The notes under the pieces are model-generated. The model made no database searches, was not told the origin of the DNA, and was given only the letters and a program-made list of their open reading frames with translations. DNA of 64,000 nucleotides. Origin: Streptococcaceae bacterium (lineage in GTDB: Bacteria > Bacillota > Bacilli > Lactobacillales > Streptococcaceae). This document shows positions 1 to 8,849 of this stretch, piece after piece. Positions within the stretch are counted from its first letter, which is position 1; each line of letters starts with the position of its first letter. The stretch is from the NCBI GenBank assembly GCA_902363395.1, contig CABIZZ010000003.1:1-64000 (forward strand), read 5' to 3'. Made by a program: the position numbers and the translations under genes.

Positions 1-11
1 GGTCCTCGGCA
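1..11 (+). tRNA. possible 3' end of tRNA-Leu (partial)
   Basis: The first bases read GGTCCTCGGCA, which fits the 3' half of an acceptor stem (CCTCGGC plus discriminator A). In the streptococcal rRNA-linked tRNA array a tRNA-Leu with a GCCGA-type acceptor normally precedes tRNA-Arg. Identity rests on gene order and this short end only. Confidence 0.4.
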
Positions 12-32
12 TAGACTTAGGTTGGAGAAGAA

Positions 33-106
33 GCACCCTTAGCTCAACTGGATAGAGTACCTGACTACGAATCAGGCGGTTAGAGGTTCGACTCCTCTAG
101 GGTGCA
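33..106 (+). tRNA. tRNA-Arg(ACG), copy 1
   Basis: Cloverleaf with acceptor GCACCCT/AGGGTGC, discriminator A, anticodon stem CCTGA/TCAGG and anticodon ACG. The 3' CCA is not encoded. It is identical to the next tRNA, 110 bases downstream. Confidence 0.95.
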
Positions 107-142
107 TGGTCGCAAGACTATGTAGCAATTGAATAGAAACGA

Positions 143-216
143 GCACCCTTAGCTCAACTGGATAGAGTACCTGACTACGAATCAGGCGGTTAGAGGTTCG
201 ACTCCTCTAGGGTGCA
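143..216 (+). tRNA. tRNA-Arg(ACG), copy 2
   Basis: Base-for-base identical to the preceding tRNA-Arg, with anticodon ACG. The spacers flanking the two copies differ, so only the tRNA itself is duplicated. Confidence 0.95.
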
Positions 217-235
217 TAAAGCGTAAGCTTTAGTT

Positions 236-309
236 CGGGAAGTAGCTCAGCTTGGTAGAGTACTTGGTTTGGGACCAAGGTGTCGCAGGTTCGAATCCTG
301 TCTTCCCGA
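236..309 (+). tRNA. tRNA-Pro(TGG)
   Basis: Acceptor CGGGAAG/CTTCCCG with discriminator A. Anticodon stem CTTGG/CCAAG presents TGG. Confidence 0.95.
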
Positions 310-314
310 TTTAT

Positions 315-388
315 GGCGGTGTAGCTCAGCTGGCTAGAGCGTCCGGTTCATACCCGGGAGGTCGGGGGTTCGATCCCCTTCGCCGCTA
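315..388 (+). tRNA. tRNA-Met(CAT), elongator type
   Basis: Acceptor GGCGGTG pairs with CGCCGCT, with G-T pairs at 1:72 and 6:67. The anticodon is CAT. It lacks the initiator features (unpaired C1) and has the GGCGGTG start typical of Firmicute elongator Met. Confidence 0.85.
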
Positions 389-404
389 TACTATTGATCT
401 TGTC

Positions 405-478
405 GGACCTTTAGCTCAGCTGGTTAGAGCTCTCGGCTCATAACCGAGTGGTCGTAGGTTCAAGTCCTACAAGGTCCA
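405..478 (+). tRNA. tRNA with CAT anticodon, probably tRNA-Ile2 (lysidine)
   Basis: Acceptor GGACCTT/AAGGTCC, loop CTCATAA, anticodon CAT. C4-G69 and C5-G68 pairs match the pattern seen in TilS substrates, and the sequence resembles Bacillus tRNA-Ile2. Automated tools usually label it Met. The Ile2 identity is inferred from family knowledge. Confidence 0.8.
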
Positions 479-487
479 TAATTAGCT

Positions 488-577
488 GGAGGATTACCCA
501 AGTCCGGCTGAAGGGAACGGTCTTGAAAACCGTCAGGCGTGTAAAAGCGTGCGTGGGTTCGAATCCCACATCCTCCT
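488..577 (+). tRNA. tRNA-Ser(TGA)
   Basis: Class II tRNA with a long variable arm. Acceptor GGAGGAT/ATCCTCC, anticodon stem ACGGT/ACCGT, anticodon TGA. The base after the acceptor stem is T rather than the usual serine G. Confidence 0.93.
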
Positions 578-586
578 TAATATTAA

Positions 587-660
<74 letters not shown>

Positions 661-665
661 TATAT

Positions 666-738
666 GGCTCGGTAGCTCAGTTGGTAGAGCAATGGATTGA
701 AGCTCCATGTGTCGGCGGTTCGATTCCGTCTCGCGCCA
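666..738 (+). tRNA. tRNA-Phe(GAA)
   Basis: Anticodon stem ATGGA/TCCAT presents GAA. Acceptor GGCTCGG faces TCGCGCC, leaving a T4:C69 mispair inside an otherwise paired stem. Confidence 0.9.
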
Positions 739-754
739 TTTTCTTTAATAATAA

Positions 755-825
755 GCGGGTGTAGTTTAGTGGTAAAACTACAGCCTTCCAAGCTGTTGTC
801 GCGAGTTCGATTCTCGTCACCCGCT
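755..825 (+). tRNA. tRNA-Gly(TCC)
   Basis: Acceptor GCGGGTG/CACCCGC, discriminator T. Anticodon stem ACAGC/GCTGT presents TCC. Confidence 0.94.
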
Positions 826-858
826 TTGAACATTTGTTCATTACCAAGTTTTTAACTT

Positions 859-932
<74 letters not shown>

Positions 933-935
933 TTA

Positions 936-1023
936 GGAGAATTACTCAAGAGGCTGAAGAGGACGGTTTGCTAAATCGTTAGGTCGGGTAACCGGCGCGG
1001 GGGTTCGAATCCCCCATTCTCCG
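936..1023 (+). tRNA. tRNA-Ser(GCT)
   Basis: Class II tRNA with long variable arm, acceptor GGAGAAT/ATTCTCC, discriminator G, anticodon GCT. It is the last tRNA of the array, ten bases before the terminator. Confidence 0.95.
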
Positions 1024-1032
1024 TAGAGAATC

Positions 1033-1058
1033 AAGTTAGCTTTCTAGCTAACTTTTTT
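1033..1058 (+). terminator. terminator of the rRNA/tRNA operon
   Basis: Nine-bp stem AAGTTAGCT/AGCTAACTT around loop TTCT, followed by a T run. Confidence 0.85.
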
Positions 1059-1088
1059 GTTACTTTGATACATCAATAGAAATAAAAA

Positions 1089-1105
1089 TGTAACAAAGGC
1101 GTAAC
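1089..1105 (+). promoter_or_regulatory. WalR (VicR) box of pcsB
   Basis: TGTAAC-N5-CGTAAC, one mismatch from the consensus TGTWAH-N5-TGTWAH. It lies where a -35 would be and no good -35 is present, which fits activation by the essential WalRK system known to control pcsB. Confidence 0.75.
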
Positions 1106-1123
1106 ATAAAATCTTTCATTTTC

Positions 1124-1132
1124 TGTTATACT
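1124..1132 (+). promoter_or_regulatory. extended -10 of pcsB
   Basis: TG-T-TATACT, an extended -10 starting about 20 bases after the WalR box and 34 bases before the start codon. Confidence 0.7.
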
Positions 1133-1166
1133 AGTTAGTGTCTTATATGAAGGAGTCTTTTATTTT

Positions 1167-2414
1167 ATGAAGAAAAAATTATTAACGACTATTTTACTTA
1201 GTACAGTTGCTTTATCACAAGTAGGTACAGTTATTTCTGTAGGAGCTGATTCTACTGATGATAAAATCGCTGCACAAGATAGTAAGATTGCTGATTTGAG
1301 TTCAAAAGAACAAAGCGCACAAGCAGAAGTTGATCAAATTCAATCTCAAGTTTCTGAAATCAAAAAACAACAAGAAACTCTTAAAGCTGAAAATGATCGT
1401 TTGAATGAAGAGTCTGCTAAACTTTCAGCAGAAATTGAAGAGCTTTCTAAAAATATTGTTGCTCGTCAAGAATCATTGGCAAACCAAGCACGTAGTGCTC
1501 AAACAACAGGAACTGCTACAAGCTACATTAATGCTATTGTAAGTTCTGGTTCTTTGACTGAAGCTATTTCTCGTGTTTCTGCAATGAATGAAATTGCTAG
1601 TGCCAACAACAAAATGCTTGAAGAGCAAAAACGCGATAAAGAAGCAATTGACGCTAAGCAAAAAGAAAACAATGAAGCAATCAACACTGTTATTGCCAAC
1701 CAACAAAAATTAGATGAAGATGCGCAAGCGTTGACAACTAAAGAAGCTGAGTTGAAGGTTGCACAATTGAATTTGGCAGCTGAAAAATCAACTGCAGAGA
1801 ATGAAAAGAATGCTTTGCTTGCAGAGAAAGCAGCAGCTGAGAAAGCGGCAGCTGAAGCAGCCGCAGCTGAAGCAGCTTACCGTGCACAACAAGAAGAGCA
1901 ACGTAAGGCTGTAGAAGCATCTGCTAATACTAACTTGCAAGCACAAGTACAAGCTGCTACTCAAACACCTGCAGCTGAAGCAGCACAACCTCAAGCAACT
2001 GTTGCAACTCCTGCTGCAGCATCAGCGGTTCAAACTCAAACTGTTGCTACACCTGCTGCAACTAGTCGTCCAACATACAGCACGTCTGCAAGTTCATACC
2101 CAGTAGGTGAATGTACTTGGGGTGCGAAAGTATTGGCACCTTGGGCTGGCGATTACTGGGGTAATGGGGCACAGTGGGCTGCAAGTGCCGCAGCAGCTGG
2201 ATTCCGTACTGGTAGCCAACCACAAGTTGGAGCTATTGCATGTTGGAATGACGGTGGATATGGACACGTAGCAGTGGTTACAGCTGTTCAATCTACTACA
2301 AGTATCCAAGTATCTGAATCTAACTACTTAGGTATCCGTAGCATTGGGAACTACCGTGGATGGTTTAACCCAGTGAATGCACAAGGATCAGTTACTTATA
2401 TCTATCCAAACTAA
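1167..2414 (+). CDS. pcsB: PcsB, secreted CHAP-domain peptidoglycan hydrolase for cell division
   Basis: PcsB splits septal peptidoglycan and works with the FtsEX transporter, which activates it through its coiled coil. The 415-residue protein has a signal peptide (about 1-27), a long Glu/Gln/Lys-rich coiled coil (about 30-235), an Ala/Pro/Gln/Thr linker, and a C-terminal CHAP domain from about 305. Catalytic Cys is near residue 316 (GECTWG) and His near 367 (GHVAVV). The start follows an AAGGAG ribosome site and a WalR-type promoter. It has its own terminator, so it is monocistronic. Its CHAP domain is closely similar to that of the minus-strand hydrolase at 23949-24962. Confidence 0.96.
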   Translation: MKKKLLTTILLSTVALSQVGTVISVGADSTDDKIAAQDSKIADLSSKEQSAQAEVDQIQSQVSEIKKQQETLKAENDRLNEESAKLSAEIEELSKNIVARQESLANQARSAQTTGTATSYINAIVSSGSLTEAISRVSAMNEIASANNKMLEEQKRDKEAIDAKQKENNEAINTVIANQQKLDEDAQALTTKEAELKVAQLNLAAEKSTAENEKNALLAEKAAAEKAAAEAAAAEAAYRAQQEEQRKAVEASANTNLQAQVQAATQTPAAEAAQPQATVATPAAASAVQTQTVATPAATSRPTYSTSASSYPVGECTWGAKVLAPWAGDYWGNGAQWAASAAAAGFRTGSQPQVGAIACWNDGGYGHVAVVTAVQSTTSIQVSESNYLGIRSIGNYRGWFNPVNAQGSVTYIYPN

Positions 2415-2421
2415 GAATTTG

Positions 2422-2449
2422 AAACACTCACTTTTAGTGGGTGTTTTTT
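2422..2449 (+). terminator. terminator of pcsB
   Basis: Ten-bp stem AAACACTCAC/GTGGGTGTTT with a TTTTA loop and a T run. Confidence 0.85.
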
Positions 2450-2486
2450 ACTATAGTTACTATTTTAATTTTTGGTGGATTATAGA

Positions 2487-2515
2487 TTGAAAAATCATGT
2501 AAAAAGCGTTACAAT
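2487..2515 (+). promoter_or_regulatory. promoter of prs
   Basis: TTGAAA, 17-base spacer, TACAAT. Confidence 0.7.
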
Positions 2516-2573
2516 GGGTAAAGAGAAGATTTGTACATTTGTACATTGTGGTTAAATTTATGTGGAGGAAATC

Positions 2574-3548
2574 ATGTCGTTTTCGGATTTAATGCTGTTT
2601 GCTTTATCTTCTAACCAAGATTTGGCTGAACGTGTCTCTAAGGAGATGGGATTGCCACTTGGTAAGTCGACCGTACGTCAATTTTCAGATGGGGAAATCC
2701 AGGTCAATATTGAGGAGTCTATTCGTGGTAAAGAGGTGTATATTCTTCAATCTACGAGCTCTCCTGTCAATGATAATTTAATGGAAATTTTGATCATGGT
2801 AGACGCCTTAAAACGTGCTAGTGCTCAAACCATTAATGTAGTGATGCCCTATTATGGTTATGCTCGTCAAGACCGTAAAGCTCGTGCTCGTGAGCCAATT
2901 ACATCCAAATTGGTTGCCAATATGTTAGAGATTGCTGGTGTGGATCGTCTCTTAACTATTGATTTGCATGCAGCTCAGATTCAAGGGTTCTTTGATATTC
3001 CAGTTGATCATTTAATGGGAGCTCCATTGATTGCAGACTACTTTGAACGTCGTGGCATGGTTGGTTCTGACTATGTCGTAGTAAGTCCGGACCACGGTGG
3101 TGTGACTCGTGCTCGTAAGCTAGCTGAATTTTTGAAAACACCGATTGCCATCATTGATAAACGTCGGAGTGTCGATAAAATGAACACCAGTGAAGTCATG
3201 AATATCATTGGGAACGTTGAAGGGAAAACTTGTATCCTAATCGATGATATGATCGATACCGCGGGAACAATTTGCCACGCTGCAGATGCACTTGCTGAAG
3301 CAGGAGCTGTAGAAGTCTATGCAAGTTGTACGCACCCTGTATTGTCAGGTCCAGCTATGGACAATATTCAAAAATCAGCGATTAAGAAGTTGGTGGTGTT
3401 GGATACCATCTTCCTACCTGAAGACCGCTTAATCGATAAAATTGAACAAATCTCCATCGCAAAACTTTTGGCAGAAGCGATTATCCGCATCCATGAAAAA
3501 CGTCCTTTGTCTCCTCTATTTGAAATTGGAAATGCGAAAAAATCTTAA
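2574..3548 (+). CDS. prs: ribose-phosphate pyrophosphokinase (PRPP synthetase)
   Basis: Makes PRPP from ribose 5-phosphate and ATP, the precursor used by PurF further along this window. It has 324 residues, normal for class I enzymes. The start MSFSDL matches streptococcal Prs. An in-frame GTG at 2562 is less likely because GGAGG at 2564-2568 sits at the right distance for the ATG. Visible motifs are the flexible-loop region ([10 protein letters not shown]) and the PRPP-binding loop [11 protein letters not shown] near residue 220. It has its own promoter and terminator. Confidence 0.96.
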   Translation: MSFSDLMLFALSSNQDLAERVSKEMGLPLGKSTVRQFSDGEIQVNIEESIRGKEVYILQSTSSPVNDNLMEILIMVDALKRASAQTINVVMPYYGYARQDRKARAREPITSKLVANMLEIAGVDRLLTIDLHAAQIQGFFDIPVDHLMGAPLIADYFERRGMVGSDYVVVSPDHGGVTRARKLAEFLKTPIAIIDKRRSVDKMNTSEVMNIIGNVEGKTCILIDDMIDTAGTICHAADALAEAGAVEVYASCTHPVLSGPAMDNIQKSAIKKLVVLDTIFLPEDRLIDKIEQISIAKLLAEAIIRIHEKRPLSPLFEIGNAKKS

Positions 3549-3555
3549 AAAGTAG

Positions 3556-3584
3556 GAGGTTGGGAAATCCAACCTCTTTTTTTT
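3556..3584 (+). terminator. terminator of prs
   Basis: Stem GAGGTTGG/CCAACCTC followed by about eight T. Confidence 0.85.
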
Positions 3585-3615
3585 GATAAAAATTTGGATT
3601 GCTATGGGCAATACA

Positions 3616-3624
3616 TGCTATCAT
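3616..3624 (+). promoter_or_regulatory. candidate extended -10 of the sortase gene
   Basis: TG-C-TATCAT with only a poor -35 (TTGGAT, 19-base spacing). Confidence 0.4.
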
Positions 3625-3701
3625 TATTGAAGCGAATAGAGGTAGTTAGTAGAAAAAATGATTTTAAATTCTAGAAGTAGTTGTAAGGAGGAGGTGACGC
3701 C

Positions 3702-4565
3702 ATGAAGACGATAAAGAATGAATCCAGTTCACGATTAAAGGGATTATTTTTGTTTATTTTCTTGATGGTCATTTTTGGATTGGCTGTTCTTTTTCTGATG
3801 CGGAATTCCTCTGAACGGAAGAACTCAAATCTTACTAGTTCAGCAAATAATCCGTCCGCAAGACAGGTCCAGTCAAAGCAAGAAACTCCATATGTTCCTA
3901 GTCAAGAAGAGAAAGATTACTTAAATAAGCGGTTTACGTCATTATTGAAGGTGAATCCAGAAACTGTAGCCTATATCTATGCTCCAGGTACGGAATTGGA
4001 TGAGCCTGTCGTTCAAACAAGGGATAACGCCACTTATTTGGATAAGACTTTTGAAGGAGGTTTTGAACCTTTCTTAGGGACAGTCTTTATGGATATGGAT
4101 AATCAGAAAGACTTCAGTGATCGGTTGACTTGGCTGTTTGGTCATGCTCGTGGTAGTTTACTTGGAGATCATCGTATGTTTAATGATGTTAATTACTACG
4201 ACCGGCAGGAGTATTTTGATCAGCATCCTTATGTGGTCATCGAAACTCCTCAACGAAAGTATGTCTACCAAGCTTTTTGTCTTGTCATTGTTCCTGAAGA
4301 AACTCCTTTTTATCGCATCCATTTTAAAGATGATCGAGACTTCACTGATCAACTGGATCAAGTGTATCAGAATGCGAAAACAAAAAATCCAACAATGAAA
4401 GTGAAAGCTTCGGACCGCTATTTGGTCTTATCTACTTGTCGGGAAGAAGATAATAGCATCCGATCCAATCTCTATCTCCGTCAGATACCGGATTCGGAGA
4501 TGAAGGATTTCTTGGCGAAACATGGTGATCAGTTGAATTATGTTGCAACACGTGGTCAAGAATAG
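3702..4565 (+). CDS. class B sortase
   Basis: Membrane-anchored transpeptidase that joins sorting-signal proteins to the cell wall or polymerises pilins. The 287 residues carry a single N-terminal membrane helix (about 13-33), a polar linker and a sortase fold. The catalytic triad is visible as His148 (FGHARG), Cys246 in LVLSTC, and a following Arg (254 or 260). The insert between the His strand and the Cys strand, with YYDRQEYFDQHP, is typical of the SrtB class. A strong AAGGAGGAGG site precedes the ATG. No sorting-signal protein or pilin is encoded nearby, so its substrate is unknown. Confidence 0.85.
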   Translation: MKTIKNESSSRLKGLFLFIFLMVIFGLAVLFLMRNSSERKNSNLTSSANNPSARQVQSKQETPYVPSQEEKDYLNKRFTSLLKVNPETVAYIYAPGTELDEPVVQTRDNATYLDKTFEGGFEPFLGTVFMDMDNQKDFSDRLTWLFGHARGSLLGDHRMFNDVNYYDRQEYFDQHPYVVIETPQRKYVYQAFCLVIVPEETPFYRIHFKDDRDFTDQLDQVYQNAKTKNPTMKVKASDRYLVLSTCREEDNSIRSNLYLRQIPDSEMKDFLAKHGDQLNYVATRGQE

Positions 4566-4654
4566 AAAAGATTTGGTGAAATTCATTCAATGAGAGGATT
4601 TAGCATGTGCTAAGTCTTTTTTGATGAGAAAGGTCATTATTGTATCATTTTAGT

Positions 4655-4673
4655 GGGGACTAGCCCCTTTTTT
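4655..4673 (+). terminator. weak terminator after the sortase gene
   Basis: GGGG-ACTAG-CCCC followed by TTTTTT. The stem is only four GC pairs, and the T run overlaps the -35 of the next promoter. Confidence 0.45.
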
Positions 4674-4700
4674 GCGATGGTTTTCTATTTATAGTATAAT
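4672..4700 (+). promoter_or_regulatory. promoter of the araT-recO-plsX-acpP operon
   Basis: TTGCGA, 17-base spacer, TATAAT. Confidence 0.65.
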
Positions 4701-4729
4701 GGTGATAGAACTTTTTTTTGGAGGTGGCT

Positions 4730-5911
4730 ATGGATTTAACAAAACGGTTTAATCAAAATTTGAATCGAATCGAGATTTCTTTGATTCGTCAGTTTGACCA
4801 AGCCATTTCTTCTATTCCAGGTGTTTTACGTTTAACCTTGGGTGAGCCAGATTTTACGACACCGGATCATGTAAAGGAAGCGGCAAAAGCAGCTATTGAT
4901 GCCAACCAGAGTCATTATACGGGAATGAGTGGTTTGCTAGCTCTACGTGAAGCTGCTAGTCAGTTTGTCGCTGAAAAATATAACCTACAGTATCGACCAG
5001 AGGATGAAATTTTGGTTACGATTGGGGCAACGGAGGCCCTTTCTGCAACCTTGACGGCTATATTGGAACCGGGAGATGTGGTGCTCTTACCAGCACCTGC
5101 TTATCCTGGTTACGAACCTATTATTAAACTGATGGGGGCTAGTGTCGTCGAAATTGATACGACAGACAATCGCTTTATCCTCAGCCCAGAGACTTTAGAA
5201 AAGGCCATAGAAGAGCAAGGAGATCGCGTCAAGGCGGTTATTCTCAACTACCCAGCTAATCCGACAGGTGTTACTTACTCTAAGGAGCAGATGCAGGATT
5301 TGGCTAGAGTCTTGAAGAAATATGAAGTCTTTGTCGTTTGTGACGAAGTTTATTCAGAGCTAACCTATACAGGTCAGCCTCACGTTTCCTTGGGATCCTA
5401 TCTACGGGACCAAGCCATTATTATCAATGGTTTATCAAAGTCTCATGCTATGACAGGCTGGAGACTCGGTTTTATCTTTGCTCCGGCTTCCTTGACAGCT
5501 CAATTAATCAAGAGTCATCAGTACTTGGTGACTGCAGCGGGGACCATGAACCAGTATGCAGCCATTGAAGCCTTAACGGTTGGTAAAGACGACGCAGAGC
5601 CGATGAAACGGGAATACATAGAGCGTCGAGATTATATCATCAAAGAAATGTCTGCCATGGGCTTTGATATTATCCGCCCGGATGGTGCCTTCTATATTTT
5701 TGCTAAGATCCCACAAGGATATAACCAAGACTCCTTCGATTTTTTGAAGCTTCTAGCCCAAGAAAAGGCTGTTGCCTTTATCCCAGGAATGGCTTTTGGA
5801 CCATACGGCGAAGGATATGTGCGCTTGTCTTATGCAGCAAGTATGGAAGTAATCCAGGAAGCGATGAGTCGGTTGAAGGAGTTTATGAAAGAACATGCTG
5901 GAGAGCATTGA
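4730..5911 (+). CDS. araT: class I aminotransferase, AraT type
   Basis: PLP enzyme that moves amino groups between aromatic (and related) amino acids and 2-oxoacids. It has 393 residues. NYPANPTG and the PLP-lysine motif NGLSKSHAMTGWRLG are present. The ATG is chosen over an in-frame TTG at 4718 because GGAGG lies at 4720-4724. The position upstream of recO-plsX matches araT in S. pneumoniae. Substrate choice (aromatic versus broad) cannot be read from sequence. Its end overlaps recO by 17 bases. Confidence 0.85.
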   Translation: MDLTKRFNQNLNRIEISLIRQFDQAISSIPGVLRLTLGEPDFTTPDHVKEAAKAAIDANQSHYTGMSGLLALREAASQFVAEKYNLQYRPEDEILVTIGATEALSATLTAILEPGDVVLLPAPAYPGYEPIIKLMGASVVEIDTTDNRFILSPETLEKAIEEQGDRVKAVILNYPANPTGVTYSKEQMQDLARVLKKYEVFVVCDEVYSELTYTGQPHVSLGSYLRDQAIIINGLSKSHAMTGWRLGFIFAPASLTAQLIKSHQYLVTAAGTMNQYAAIEALTVGKDDAEPMKREYIERRDYIIKEMSAMGFDIIRPDGAFYIFAKIPQGYNQDSFDFLKLLAQEKAVAFIPGMAFGPYGEGYVRLSYAASMEVIQEAMSRLKEFMKEHAGEH

Positions 5912-6674
5912 GAGTCGTGGCATCGTCCTCTACCATCGGGATTACCGAGAGGACGATAAGCTGGTTAAAATCTTTACAGAGCAAGCTGGCAAGCTCATGT
6001 TTTTCGTGAAACATGCCAATCGTTCTCGGTTGAATTCTATGATCCAACCTTTGACTTTAGCGGATATGTATCTGAAAATCAATGATGACGGACTCAGCTA
6101 TATCGAAGATATTCATGAGGTTCAAAGTTTCCAAGGGATTAACCAAGATCTTTTTCGTCTTTCCTACGCAACCTATATACTGGCCTTGGCAGATACTAGT
6201 ATACAGGATCGTCAACCTGATCCAGCTTTATTTGCTTTTTTAGAGCAGACCTTGCAATTGATGGATCGGGGTTTGGATTATGAAATCTTGACCAATATTT
6301 TTGAAATGCAGATTTTATCCCGATTTGGTGTCGCCTTAAACGTCCATGAGTGTTGCGTCTGTCATCGAGTGGGGCTGCCTTTTGATTTTTCATTCCGCTT
6401 GGGTGGTGTCCTTTGCCCAGATCATTATGATCGTGACGAAAGACGAGCCCACTGGGATCCAAACGCCCTCTATTTGCTGGATCGTTTTCAAGCTGTGAAA
6501 TTTAGTGAGTTAGAGACGATTTCCATCCATGATGAGATGAAGAAAGAGTTGAGAAAGTGTCTAGATCAACTCTATGATGAATATGTAGGCATTCATTTAA
6601 AAGCTAAGAAATTTATTGATTCCCTGGGAAGCTGGGGAGAGATCTTAAAAGATCAGTCTGGAGGTAAGAAATGA
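5895..6674 (+). CDS. recO: DNA repair protein RecO
   Basis: Recombination mediator that helps load RecA on SSB-coated DNA and anneals strands in the RecFOR pathway. The 259 residues are clearly like pneumococcal RecO: an N-terminal OB fold ([12 protein letters not shown]), a helical middle and a zinc-ribbon-like segment with CCVCHR and CPDHY (about 152-182). It overlaps araT upstream and shares an ATGA overlap with plsX, so translation is probably coupled. Confidence 0.94.
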   Translation: MLESIESRGIVLYHRDYREDDKLVKIFTEQAGKLMFFVKHANRSRLNSMIQPLTLADMYLKINDDGLSYIEDIHEVQSFQGINQDLFRLSYATYILALADTSIQDRQPDPALFAFLEQTLQLMDRGLDYEILTNIFEMQILSRFGVALNVHECCVCHRVGLPFDFSFRLGGVLCPDHYDRDERRAHWDPNALYLLDRFQAVKFSELETISIHDEMKKELRKCLDQLYDEYVGIHLKAKKFIDSLGSWGEILKDQSGGKK

Positions 6675-7675
6675 AAAAAATTGCAGTTGATGCAATGGGT
6701 GGAGATCATGCTCCACAGGCCCTGGTAGAAGGAGTCAATCAAGCCATACAAGAATTTAAGGATATTGAAGTCATTTTGTATGGGGATGAGACTAAAATTA
6801 AGCAATACCTGACAGCAACTGAGCGGGTATCCATCGTCCATACAGATGAGAAAATCAACTCAGATGATGAGCCGACTCGTGCGATTCGTCGGAAAAAGCA
6901 AGCCAGCATGGTCTTAGCAGCGCATGCAGTTAAGAATGGGGAAGCGGATGCGATGCTTTCTGCAGGAAATACAGGAGCTCTTCTTGCCTCTGGTTACTTC
7001 ATCGTCGGTCGGATCAAGGTCATCGATCGTCCAGGTTTGATGTCGACTCTTCCTACCCTTGATGGGAAGGGCTATGATATGTTGGATCTGGGGGCAAATG
7101 CTGAAAATACGCCAACTCACTTGCACCAATATGCGATTATGGGAGCCTATTATGCAGAGAATGTCCGTGGCATTAAGCGGCCTCGTATCGGTCTCTTAAA
7201 TAACGGAACAGAGGAAAGCAAGGGGGATCCCCTACGCAAGGAGACCTATCAATTATTAGCAGCAGATCCTTCTCTTAATTTTGTAGGAAATGTGGAAGCG
7301 CGTGACTTGATGGATGGAGTTGCTGACGTCATTGTGACAGATGGATTTACAGGAAATGCTGTCCTTAAGACTATGGAAGGAACTGCTCTGGGCCTCTTTA
7401 AACAGTTGAAAACAGTCCTTAGTGGTGGCGGGTTGAAAGCCAAGATTGGAGCCTTCCTCTTGAAGAATGATCTACGAGGTTTGAAAAAGACCTTGGATTA
7501 TTCAGATGTTGGAGGTGCGGTCTTGTTTGGCTTGCAAGCCCCTGTCGTGAAAACCCATGGTTCTAGTGATGCCAAGGCAGTCTATAGCACGATTCGCCAG
7601 ATCCGGACCATGTTGGAAACAGATGTTATTCGTAAATCTGTGGTTGAATTATCAGAATTGGAGGAAGAGAAATGA
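6671..7675 (+). CDS. plsX: phosphate acyltransferase PlsX
   Basis: Converts acyl-ACP to acyl-phosphate, the first step toward phosphatidic acid in Gram-positives; peripheral membrane enzyme. It has 334 residues. The N-terminal DAMGGDHAP motif and a glycine-rich [11 protein letters not shown] segment are present. It overlaps recO by four bases and the acyl carrier protein gene by four bases, which links the enzyme with a carrier for its substrate. Confidence 0.95.
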   Translation: MKKIAVDAMGGDHAPQALVEGVNQAIQEFKDIEVILYGDETKIKQYLTATERVSIVHTDEKINSDDEPTRAIRRKKQASMVLAAHAVKNGEADAMLSAGNTGALLASGYFIVGRIKVIDRPGLMSTLPTLDGKGYDMLDLGANAENTPTHLHQYAIMGAYYAENVRGIKRPRIGLLNNGTEESKGDPLRKETYQLLAADPSLNFVGNVEARDLMDGVADVIVTDGFTGNAVLKTMEGTALGLFKQLKTVLSGGGLKAKIGAFLLKNDLRGLKKTLDYSDVGGAVLFGLQAPVVKTHGSSDAKAVYSTIRQIRTMLETDVIRKSVVELSELEEEK

Positions 7676-7917
7676 GTCGTCATCAAGAAATTTTTAAACT
7701 AGTTGAAGGGTTGATTCAAGATCATAAAGGAACTGACTATGAGGTTACTTTGGATTTGGATTTACGAAAGGACTTGGAAGTAGATTCCGTTGATCTCATG
7801 GAATACATTATTTATTTGGAAGAAGCCTACCAAATTGATATCCCAGATAAAGACATTGATGCCATGGCAACTGTTGGAGATATGGTAGACTACGTTTTGA
7901 AGAAAACAAGCAAATAA
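7672..7917 (+). CDS. acpP: acyl carrier protein
   Basis: Acidic 81-residue carrier. Serine 39 in the motif [10 protein letters not shown] is the 4'-phosphopantetheine attachment site. It lies right after plsX with an ATGA overlap, so it is likely the acyl donor partner for phospholipid synthesis, separate from the ACP usually found in the fab cluster. Its stop codon overlaps a PurR-type box on the opposite strand. Confidence 0.93.
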   Translation: MSRHQEIFKLVEGLIQDHKGTDYEVTLDLDLRKDLEVDSVDLMEYIIYLEEAYQIDIPDKDIDAMATVGDMVDYVLKKTSK

Positions 7918-7928
7918 AGTTCGGTTTT
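7916..7928 (-). promoter_or_regulatory. PurBox (PurR-type) matching AWWWCCGAACWWT
   Basis: The minus strand reads AAAACCGAACTTT, a full match to the L. lactis/B. subtilis PurBox. Plus-strand CGAAC copies follow at 7931-7939, 8004-8008 and 8074-8078. They lie on both sides of the purC promoter, as expected for PurR control. Function is inferred. Confidence 0.55.
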
Positions 7929-7950
7929 TACGAACGAACAAGCATCTAAA

Positions 7951-7993
7951 AATAAGAGGTTGAATCTTTTTGATTCAATCTCTTATTATTTTT
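7951..7993 (+). terminator. strong hairpin terminator after acpP
   Basis: Sixteen-bp stem AATAAGAGGTTGAATC pairing with GATTCAATCTCTTATT (one G-T pair) around a TTTTT loop, followed by ATTTTTG. Confidence 0.85.
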
Positions 7994-8024
7994 GTGTTAC
8001 AAGCGAACAAGATACGGATTTAAC

Positions 8025-8053
8025 TTGAAAAAACAACATCTCTGTGATACACT
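8025..8053 (+). promoter_or_regulatory. promoter of the purine operon (purC)
   Basis: TTGAAA, 17-base spacer, TACACT with an upstream TG (extended -10). A CGAACA box lies 17 bases before the -35. Confidence 0.65.
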
Positions 8054-8086
8054 GAAAGGGATAAAAGATGAAAGGCGAACAAGAAG

Positions 8087-8794
8087 ATGTCAGATCAATT
8101 AATTTATACGGGGAAAGCAAAAGATATTTATAGTACAGAAGACGAACATGTGATTAGGTCCGTTTATAAGGACCAAGCTACCATGCTGAATGGTGCTCGT
8201 AAAGAGACCATCGAAGGCAAAGGTGTGCTCAATAATCAGATTTCGTCTCTTATTTTTGAAAAATTGAATGCTGCGGGTGTAGCTACTCACTTTATCGAAC
8301 GTATTTCTGACACAGAACAACTCAACAAGAAGGTTTCAATCATTCCTTTGGAGGTTGTGCTTCGTAACGTGACTGCGGGTTCTTTCTCAAAACGTTTCGG
8401 TGTTGAAGAAGGTTTGGACTTGAAAAATCCAATCGTTGAATTTTACTATAAGAACGATGATTTGGATGACCCATTCATCAATGACGAGCATGTGAAATTT
8501 TTGGATATTGCCAATGATGAGCAAATTGCTTATATCAAGGAAGAAACGCGTCGTATCAATGAATTGCTGAAAGATTGGTTTGCACAAATTGGTCTTCGTT
8601 TGATTGACTTCAAATTGGAATTTGGTTTTGATAAGGATGGCAAGATCATCTTGGCAGATGAATTTTCACCAGATAACTGCCGCCTTTGGGATGCTGAAGG
8701 GCACCACATGGATAAGGATGTTTTCCGTAGAGATTTGGGCAGTCTAACGGATGTGTATAAGGTTGTGTTAGAGAAGTTGCAGGGATTGAAGTAA
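8087..8794 (+). CDS. purC: SAICAR synthetase
   Basis: Joins aspartate to CAIR with ATP to give SAICAR in purine synthesis. It has 235 residues, normal length. Motifs: GKAKDIY (nucleotide-binding loop), [10 protein letters not shown] and the signature [14 protein letters not shown]. First gene after the PurBox-containing promoter; purL follows 55 bases later. Confidence 0.97.
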   Translation: MSDQLIYTGKAKDIYSTEDEHVIRSVYKDQATMLNGARKETIEGKGVLNNQISSLIFEKLNAAGVATHFIERISDTEQLNKKVSIIPLEVVLRNVTAGSFSKRFGVEEGLDLKNPIVEFYYKNDDLDDPFINDEHVKFLDIANDEQIAYIKEETRRINELLKDWFAQIGLRLIDFKLEFGFDKDGKIILADEFSPDNCRLWDAEGHHMDKDVFRRDLGSLTDVYKVVLEKLQGLK

Positions 8795-8849
8795 AGTTAT
8801 ACTTGGTCGTCACTACAATCTTTAAGTAGAAATAGATAAAGGAACTAAA

